From assembly GCA_963663665.2 (NCBI GenBank), contig CAXXKP010000001.1, forward strand, positions 1,338,758 through 1,402,757: DNA of 64,000 nt. Reading direction: 5' to 3'. Below are positions 58,821 to 64,000 of this stretch, piece after piece. The notes beneath the pieces were generated by a model that saw nothing but the letters and a program-made list of their open reading frames with translations, was not told where the DNA came from and ran no database searches. The DNA comes from SABI01 sp963663665. GTDB taxonomy: Bacteria > Spirochaetota > Spirochaetia > Sphaerochaetales > Sphaerochaetaceae. The position numbers and the translations under genes are program-made. Position 1 is the stretch's first letter; each line of letters starts with the position of its first letter.

Positions 58821-60397
58821 ATATATTTAAAAAAGCAGCGGAATTAGAGGAAGAGAATATCCCCTTTGCTCTTATCACAATCACAAAAAGTGTTGGATCA
58901 ACACCCAGAAGTAATGCACGGATGATCGTTTTAAGCGACGGAAAGACTTTTGGAACGGTAGGAGGAGGAGTTTCAGAATTTGCAGCAATTGGAAGAGCTT
59001 TAGAGCTAATTCCACTCAATAAGAGTGAATTTTTCGCTCAATCGTTAAAAGTTACGGAAGGGCATAATTGCGGTGGAGAATTAGAATTCTACATTGAAGT
59101 TGTCAATTCACTTCCTCGACTACTCCTTATTGGAGGCGGTCATGTAAATTTAGAAATCGCACAACTCGCTTCTACATGCGGATTTTATCCTGAGGTTGTT
59201 GAAACGAGAGATGAATATGCAAATAATGAGAGATTTAAATGTGTAAGTAGATTCTATGTAGAAGAGACAATAGAGAAAGCATTAGAAAAAGTAACAATTG
59301 ACACACACACCGCAATTATTATTGCAACTCATGCACTTGACAGACAAGCACTTGAATTAGTTATTACCTCAAAAGCTTGGTATATAGGAATGTTGGGTTC
59401 TAGAACAAAAGTCTATACATTCAAGAAACATCTTAAAGATAATTTACACATAGATATTTCTCGTTATCCTCACTTCTTTGCCCCTATAGGACTCGATATT
59501 GGAGCTTCAACACCTAAAGAAATTGCAGTTTCTGTCGTAGGTGAGCTTATGGCTACTTTGCATCATTCTAGCAAGAAATCTCTGAGAGACAGAAGTGAAA
59601 ATCTTATTATAGTAAGGGGTGCAGGTGATTTAGCGAGCGCTACTATCCTACGACTCCATAATGCAGGGTATAGAGTTCTTGCTCTTGAAATAGAAGCACC
59701 TACAACAATAAGAAGAACAGTGAGTTTCTCGACTGCGATGAATACTGGTGAAATGAATATTGAAGGTGTCACCTGTAAACGAGTTGCTTCTATTGAAGAA
59801 GCAAAGAGTGTCATGGATGATAAATGCGTTGCAATAATGAGTGACAGGGATGGAGCGAGTATAAAGGCATTACACCCTGCGGTCGTAGTTGATGCCATCA
59901 TTGCAAAAAAGAATTTAGGAACCTATCTTGATATGGCACCACTTGTTCTAGCACTTGGCCCAGGATTTATCGCAAAAGAAGATTGCCATGCTGTGATAGA
60001 AACTATGAGGGGCCATTATTTAGGGACGATTATCACACAAGGAAGTGCGATTCCTAATACAGGAGAACCAGGCGTTATTGGTGGTGAGAGTAAGAGGCGA
60101 GTAATCCATTCACCACATAACGGAATATTTGTGGGTAAAAAAAGTATAGGAGATCTTGTGAAGGAAGGCGAAATTATTGCAACTGTTGGGGGAGAAGAAG
60201 TGAAGGCTTCTTTAGATGGGGTTATAAGAGGCCTCTTAGCTGATAATATTGAAGTCCCTATAGGGTTCAAGATTGGAGACATCGACCCAAGAGGTGATAT
60301 TCATAGCTGCTATACAGTAAGTGACAAAGGCAGAACGATTGCTGGTGCTGTTTTAGAAGCAGTCGATGCTTTTCATGCAGGAAGAAATCTTCAGTAA
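58817..60397 (+). CDS. yqeB: Fusion of XdhC/CoxI-like maturation factor and YqeB (EF2563-family)
   Basis: A 526-residue two-part protein. Residues about 1-255 are XdhC/CoxI-like: TITKSVGSTPRSNARMIVLS, GTVGGGVSEFAAI, a Rossmann segment LLLIGGGHVNLEIAQLAS, and GLDIGASTPKEIAVSVVGEL. Residues about 260-526 are YqeB: NLIIVRGAGDLASATILRLH, VVVDAIIAKKNLGTYLDMAP and ALGPGFIAKEDCHAVIETMR. XdhC proteins bind molybdenum cofactor and deliver the sulfurated form to hydroxylases; YqeB marks the selenium-dependent ones. No hydroxylase, SelD or SelA gene is in this window. It is probably co-transcribed with yqeC. Confidence 0.88.
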   Translation: MNIFKKAAELEEENIPFALITITKSVGSTPRSNARMIVLSDGKTFGTVGGGVSEFAAIGRALELIPLNKSEFFAQSLKVTEGHNCGGELEFYIEVVNSLPRLLLIGGGHVNLEIAQLASTCGFYPEVVETRDEYANNERFKCVSRFYVEETIEKALEKVTIDTHTAIIIATHALDRQALELVITSKAWYIGMLGSRTKVYTFKKHLKDNLHIDISRYPHFFAPIGLDIGASTPKEIAVSVVGELMATLHHSSKKSLRDRSENLIIVRGAGDLASATILRLHNAGYRVLALEIEAPTTIRRTVSFSTAMNTGEMNIEGVTCKRVASIEEAKSVMDDKCVAIMSDRDGASIKALHPAVVVDAIIAKKNLGTYLDMAPLVLALGPGFIAKEDCHAVIETMRGHYLGTIITQGSAIPNTGEPGVIGGESKRRVIHSPHNGIFVGKKSIGDLVKEGEIIATVGGEEVKASLDGVIRGLLADNIEVPIGFKIGDIDPRGDIHSCYTVSDKGRTIAGAVLEAVDAFHAGRNLQ

Positions 60398-60451
60398 TAT
60401 AACGAATTATAGTCTTGTAGTTATAAAAGGCAACTAATTAGAAGATCTTGT

Positions 60452-60485
60452 AAATAATCTTTCTTTAGACAGAGAAAGATTATTT
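60452..60485. terminator. Perfect 12-bp inverted repeat between yqeB and trpR-like gene
   Basis: AAATAATCTTTC and GAAAGATTATTT flank a 10-base loop, starting 55 bases after the yqeB stop. A stem this long, with ATTATTTCT on the 3' side, could terminate yqeCB transcription, or act in the leader of the trp genes. The U-tract is weak. Confidence 0.5.
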
Positions 60486-60515
60486 CTCGTTGAAATAGAA
60501 AAAATAATGAAAGTT

Positions 60516-60557
60516 TCTATTGACTACCGTTTCTATATATAGTAACGTCTCAATAGA
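60516..60557. promoter_or_regulatory. Imperfect dyad upstream of the TrpR-like gene (operator candidate)
   Basis: TCTATTGA (60516-60523) and TCAATAGA (60550-60557) are perfect inverted 8-mers, with CGTT-type similarity inside. The left arm contains TTGAC, a possible -35. It lies just before the repressor start (60569). Autoregulation by the TrpR-like protein is the simplest reading. Confidence 0.4.
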
Positions 60558-60568
60558 CAGGAGCTTAT

Positions 60569-60853
60569 ATGGATGATTTAGAAGAGATTATAGATGTTTT
60601 TGTAAAGACTACAAACACTCTTGAGATGCAAAAACTCTTTGAAGAACTTTTTACTATGAAAGAAAAGTATGACCTAGCCCTTCGTTGGCGACTTATGAAA
60701 GAGCTATATAATGGGAAGAGTCAACGAGAGATTGCCCATGATTTAGGCATAAGTTTATGCAAAATCACAAGAGGGTCAAAAATTTTAAAAGAAAGTGATT
60801 CACAGATGAATCATATACTTAAGGAGTACAATAATGGCAACAAAACAAGATAA
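60569..60853 (+). CDS. TrpR/YerC-YecD-family transcriptional regulator
   Basis: A 94-residue helical DNA-binding protein. It has LEEIIDVFVKTTNTLEMQKL, then KEKYDLALRWRLMKELYNGK, and the HTH QREIAHDLGISLCKITRGSK. This is the TrpR fold, in the YerC/YecD group. It overlaps trpB by 20 bases, so it is likely a tryptophan-responsive repressor of its own operon. The start follows ACAGGAGCTTAT. Confidence 0.85.
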   Translation: MDDLEEIIDVFVKTTNTLEMQKLFEELFTMKEKYDLALRWRLMKELYNGKSQREIAHDLGISLCKITRGSKILKESDSQMNHILKEYNNGNKTR

Positions 60854-62048
60854 AATTTCACTAAACACACAACAACCTGATGAAAATGGCTACTTTGGAG
60901 AATATGGTGGAGCTTTATTACCTCCAGACTTAGCACAAATCATGAAAGATATTACTGACGAGTATAATGCTATCAAAGTAGACCCTGAGTTCATCAAAGA
61001 GCTTGCAATGCTCCAAAAAACATATACTGGACGACCCTCTCCTATCTATTATGCTTCTCGTCTTTCAAAAGCTTTAGGTGGAGCTCAGATATATTTGAAA
61101 AGAGAGGATTTGAATCATACTGGTGCTCATAAAATTAATCACTGTCTAGGTGAAGTTCTTCTTGCGAAGAAAATGGGTAAAAAGAAAGTTATTGCGGAAA
61201 CAGGTGCTGGTCAACATGGCGTTGCCTTAGCTACAGCTGCAGCTCTTATGGGACTCGAATGTGATATCTACATGGGTGAAGTTGATGTGAAGAAGCAAGC
61301 GCCTAATGTGAAGAGAATGGAAGTATTGGGAACCAAAGTTATAAGTGTTACGAGAGGCACAAAAACTCTAAAAGATGCAGTTGATGCAGCGTTCGAGGCC
61401 TATCTCCAAGATCCAATCACTACAATGTATGCAATTGGTTCAGTTGTAGGTCCGCATCCATTTCCTATGATGGTAAGAGATTTCCAAAGTGTTGTTGGCC
61501 GAGAGGCTAGAGAGCAATTTATTGAGATGACAGGAGCTCTTCCTACCCAAATAATGGCATGTGTTGGAGGAGGTTCCAATGCAATCGGTCTTTTCAGTGG
61601 TTTCTTAGATGATGAAGACGTAAAAGTGATTGGTGTTGAACCAGGTGGTATTGGAAGTAAAGATGGAGAACATGCCGCAACCATGACCTATGGTAAGAAA
61701 GGTGCGATACACGGCTTTGAGTGTTACCTTCTTCAAGATGAAAAAAGGTGAACCACTTCCAGTGTATTCAATAGCTAGTGGCTTAGATTACCCAGGCGTT
61801 GGTCCACAACACTGTCATCTTAAAGATATTGAACGAGTTGAATACGTTAAAGTATCTGACCGTGAGGCTCTCATTGCATTTTATGATCTATCTCGACTAG
61901 AAGGGATTATTCCAGCACTTGAAAGTTCTCATGCTATTGCACATGCAATAAAATAGCACCTACACTTTCTAAAGAAGATACAATTCTCGTGAACCTTTCT
62001 GGTAGAGGTGATAAGGACATGGATTTTGTCCTTGAAAATTACCACTAG
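60834..62048 (+). pseudogene. trpB: Tryptophan synthase beta subunit, broken by two single-base indels
   Basis: A complete TrpB sequence if two frame errors are repaired. N-terminus ENGYFGEYGGALLPPDLAQI; PLP lysine in LNHTGAHKINHCLGEVL; serine/PLP phosphate site VGGGSNAIGLF; C-terminus ILVNLSGRGDKDMDFVLENY, reached only in the third segment. The first break is in A6 at 61741-61746 (one A too many). The second is in the A-run at 61950-61953 (one A too few). The residue sequence otherwise looks fully conserved, so sequencing or assembly error is at least as likely as real inactivation. The start overlaps the regulator gene, after AAGGAGTACA. No trpA is visible. Confidence 0.88.
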
Positions 62049-62128
62049 AAAAGTATGAAGAACATGAAGAGCAGAGGATGCTTTTTACTAAAAAAGACTA
62101 GTTGATACCCCAAGTATTAATTTCATGT

Positions 62129-62165
62129 AGAAGGTCTAAACGATAAAAAGTTTGGCCTTCTTTTA
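62129..62165 (+). terminator. Rho-independent terminator after trpB
   Basis: AGAAGGTCTAAAC and GTTTGGCCTTCT form a long stem (11-12 bp with one mismatch) with an 8-base loop, followed by TTTT. It lies 80 bases after the trpB stop. Confidence 0.8.
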
Positions 62166-62202
62166 TGTTTGCCTAATATGGACAGTAACTAGGAGGAGAA
62201 AG

Positions 62203-62431
62203 GTGCGGTACTGCTAAATAAGCAGAACCACTAGCTAACTTCAAGTGCCTCTAAGTGAGCTGTTGTGTGAGGGAAGCCCGAGGTAAAATTTCGAGCCCAC
62301 AATCAGGAACTAACTATAAGCTGGTTGATAGGATGAGTGTACACAATATAACGAAATCCAACCGCAACATCAAAAGGTAGATGTAATGGCTACTTGGGAA
62401 GAAAGTTATTGCTCTTACCTAGGGAGATGGT
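62203..62431 (+). mobile_element. Probable group II intron 5' fragment
   Basis: The stretch starts GTGCGG, the canonical GUGYG-type group II intron 5' end. It shows the domain-I style of short GC-rich stems: GAGGGAAGCCCGAGGTAAAA, CAATCAGGAACTAACTATAA, then GTTGATAGGATGAGTGTACA. It ends TTACCTAGGGAGATGG, like the region ahead of a maturase gene in many bacterial introns. No reverse transcriptase frame and no domain V/VI hairpin follow, so it would be a truncated remnant. It is noncoding in all frames. Identification rests on sequence style, not on a database match. Confidence 0.5.
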
Positions 62432-62464
62432 TTGTTTTCTTGTCTGCAACCCTTATTAAATAGT

Positions 62465-63170
62465 TTACTGTTTTTTTGTGTAATTTTGAATATCATTGAG
62501 AGCAGTGACCAAATGCATCCGCATGGCTTCTGCCGCCGCCTCAGCATCATGTGCTGCTATAGCTGCAAGGATTTCACCATGTTCGATAACCGTATGTTCT
62601 AGACGCCCAGGGGTATTAAGACTTGCTATCCAACCTTCATTTAGAGTCTGGCCTATAGTCTTCATCAAAATGCACAGGGTTCTGTTCTTAGAAATTTTTG
62701 CAATGAGTTGATGGAACGCACTATCATTTGTGATTGCCTTCTCAATATTTTCAAGTTCAAGATCTTTGCAGAATTCTTGGTATACTAAAGTAAGCGTTCA
62801 ATATCTTTTGAGGAAGAATTTACAGCAGCTTCACGAGCTGCATGAGGTTCTAATAAAGAACGTATCTCAAAATGTTCTTTCAAAGACCGGTATTGTCACG
62901 ACCCAGCGTTCATAGAGTCTCGTCAGTTGAAGGGTTGTTGATAAGATGCCTTTGCCTTGATAGACCGAGACATACCCTGTGACCTCCAACATACGGACAG
63001 CCTCACGTATAGAAGATCTACTGACTTCCAGTTTTTCAGAGAGTTGTTTCTCACTATAGAACCTAGCACCAGGCTGTAAGCCTCTGTTTCAATTATTTCT
63101 TTAATGGCATCAGTAACCATCTGAGTATAGACGTTCTTTTTTTAATGGTCTCATTGTTGGATTCTATCAT
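62465..63170 (-). pseudogene. FadR/GntR-family regulator, frame broken by several single-base indels
   Basis: Joined across frames it reads as a complete FCD-type GntR regulator of about 235 residues. The wHTH has FYSEKQLSEKLEVSRSSIRE and AVRMLEVTGYVSVYQGKGIF; the FCD domain has FEIRSLLEPHAAREAAVNSS, then FHQLIAKISKNRTLCILMKT, and AAEAMRMHLVTALNDIQNYT. Breaks that I can place are T7 (63137-63143, one too many), and short C, T and T runs that lack one base. The protein text between the breaks is well conserved. It lies upstream of (and shares strand with) the TRAP permease fragment, so it may regulate a carboxylate or sugar-acid transporter. Confidence 0.8.
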
Positions 63171-63333
63171 GATGAAGATTTTCGAACACTACTCATCAAT
63201 CAACCTGCAAAAACTTCATTCCTATTGCCTACTTTCAAACATGATAAGCCTTATTATAGATTTTTTGACTAATAAAAATCTAAGATTTTAAGTGCCAAGT
63301 CCAAATAGTGGGAGTAGCTATATAAGCAAAGAG

Positions 63334-63364
63334 TGCCCATCTCCAATTATCGTTGGGATGGGCA
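63334..63364 (-). terminator. Stem-loop after the TRAP permease gene
   Basis: TGCCCATC and GATGGGCA form an 8-bp stem, with CCAAC/TTGG-type pairing inside. It lies 30 bases downstream of the minus-strand permease stop and ahead of the regulator gene. The 3' tail CTCTTTGC is only weakly U-rich. Confidence 0.7.
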
Positions 63365-63393
63365 TCATTATATGAATATAACTTTGAAAAGTC

Positions 63394-64000
63394 TTAGTGT
63401 ATTGGACCAATCAACTTTTCAGGAAGCCACGTGATAATCTCTGGGAAAATCATACATAGAATCAATGTAAACATGATTATCAGGATGAAAGGAATAACAC
63501 CTCGAATGATATCTGCCATTGTAAGACCCAAGGCAGGGTCAGAGTCCTTTCAATACGAGATAGACATTGCATTGGAGGTGTTTGGAATGCCATTTGCAGG
63601 TTGATACATATCATTAGTCCAGCCCACAGTGGGTTGAATCCAACGTCACAAGAATTGGAGAAATATAGGGACAATGATAAATACAATACAATCCATTCGA
63701 TGAACATACCCAGAAGAAAAACGTGAGCATGATAACTCCAAAGGAAGCCCATTTCCCACAGGTACAGAGAGTATTAGATTTGTAACAACTTCACCCGACC
63801 CCGCACTCATAAATATACCAACGAAGCATAACAGAGGGCAGCAATCATGACCACGAAAGCACTTACTTTTAATGTTTCAATTGATGCATGTTTAATCAGT
63901 TTCCAACTGAACTTCTTATAAGCTACAGCAAGAAGTATAGCAGCAAGAGAACCTACTGCAGCAGCCTCTGTAGGTGGGGCAATTCCGAGAAAATGGTACC
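63394..64000 (-). pseudogene. TRAP transporter large permease DctM (C-terminal part, frames broken, runs off the right edge)
   Basis: Joined segments read as the C-terminal 200 residues of a DctM-type permease: FLGIAPPTEAAAVGSLAAIL, HASIETLKVSAFVVMIAALC, GMFIEWIVLYLSLSLYFS, VGFNPLWAGLMICINLQMAF, and the family-typical end GLTMADIIRGVIPFILIIMF with LPEKLIGPIH. At least three single-base breaks occur, in short runs such as GG read as G. TRAP systems import carboxylates such as sugar acids with a periplasmic binding protein; the other subunits are outside the window. Whether it is decayed or badly sequenced cannot be told from this sequence alone. Confidence 0.82.

Noticed and set aside
61738..61956. 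Programmed ribosomal frameshift in trpB at the A6 run
   Set aside because: The zero frame would need a +1 or -2 shift here and a second opposite correction at 61950-61953. trpB is not known to be recoded, and neighbouring genes show the same homopolymer errors.
62203..62431. rRNA or tmRNA fragment
   Set aside because: No conserved rRNA motif, tRNA-like end or tmRNA tag frame was found. The GTGCG start and the GGGAGAT end fit an intron better.

Overview
The window (about 36-37% G+C by eye) most likely comes from an anaerobic, diderm, sugar-fermenting spirochaete, perhaps of the Sphaerochaeta/Treponema type. This is inferred from several things. The solute-binding proteins have short signal peptides of the FAAGQGE or FAQGGKE type. 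An RND/MMPL exporter is translationally coupled to a LolA-like lipoprotein-sorting protein. There is an oxygen-sensitive class III ribonucleotide reductase, there are two carbohydrate ABC systems, and several proteins look like outer-membrane beta barrels. No rRNA, tRNA or CRISPR array was seen.

Layout. 0-5.4 kb: a LolA-like protein with an RND exporter, a UPF0303 haem-domain protein, an iron-dependent alcohol dehydrogenase, and a two-gene 4Fe-4S module. 5.4-10.3 kb: a large hybrid histidine kinase next to an HD-GYP response regulator (c-di-GMP turnover). 10.5-20.1 kb: a nine-gene, tightly coupled minus-strand operon of secreted proteins. It encodes two paralogous fibre-subunit-like proteins, two small beta-rich secreted proteins, a PapD-like two-Ig chaperone candidate, a 902-residue usher-like outer-membrane protein, a small barrel and two envelope-anchored accessory proteins. 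I read it as a divergent chaperone-usher-like surface-fibre system; it is the most novel item here. 20.2-23.8 kb: a regulatory island with two XRE-like regulator paralogs flanking a 7TM histidine kinase and a LuxR-type response regulator. A TGTA-N10-TACA inverted repeat occurs upstream of both the fibre operon and the kinase gene, which suggests the island controls the fibre. An orphan third subunit paralog lies at 28.2 kb.

24-29.6 kb holds assorted single genes: a nuclease/phosphatase-fold protein, a ferritin-like protein, a GNAT acetyltransferase and a KDPG-aldolase homologue that lacks its Schiff-base lysine. 29.9-38.6 kb is an alpha-glucoside operon: binding protein, two permeases, a GH65 phosphorylase fused to beta-phosphoglucomutase, a GH4 glucosidase and a convergent LacI regulator, with a perfect LacI-type palindrome at the promoter. 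39.8-45.5 kb is a second sugar operon: Gfo/Idh/MocA dehydrogenase, sugar-phosphate epimerase and an RbsABC-like importer. 45.6-48.1 kb is the complete AmmeMemoRadiSam trio. 48.2-52.5 kb holds a second RND exporter and a DbpA-type DEAD-box helicase. 52.7-55.7 kb is a cobalamin riboswitch controlling nrdDG. 55.7-60.4 kb holds a small helix-turn-helix protein, a DUF2804 protein, an aldo/keto reductase and the selenium-dependent hydroxylase maturation genes yqeC and xdhC-yqeB.

From 60.5 kb a TrpR-like repressor is coupled to trpB. From 61.74 kb to the right edge almost every reading frame is broken by single-base indels that I could place in short homopolymers (trpB, a FadR/GntR regulator, a TRAP DctM permease). 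A probable group II intron 5' fragment lies at 62.2 kb. The homopolymer bias suggests poor consensus quality near a contig end at least as much as true gene decay.
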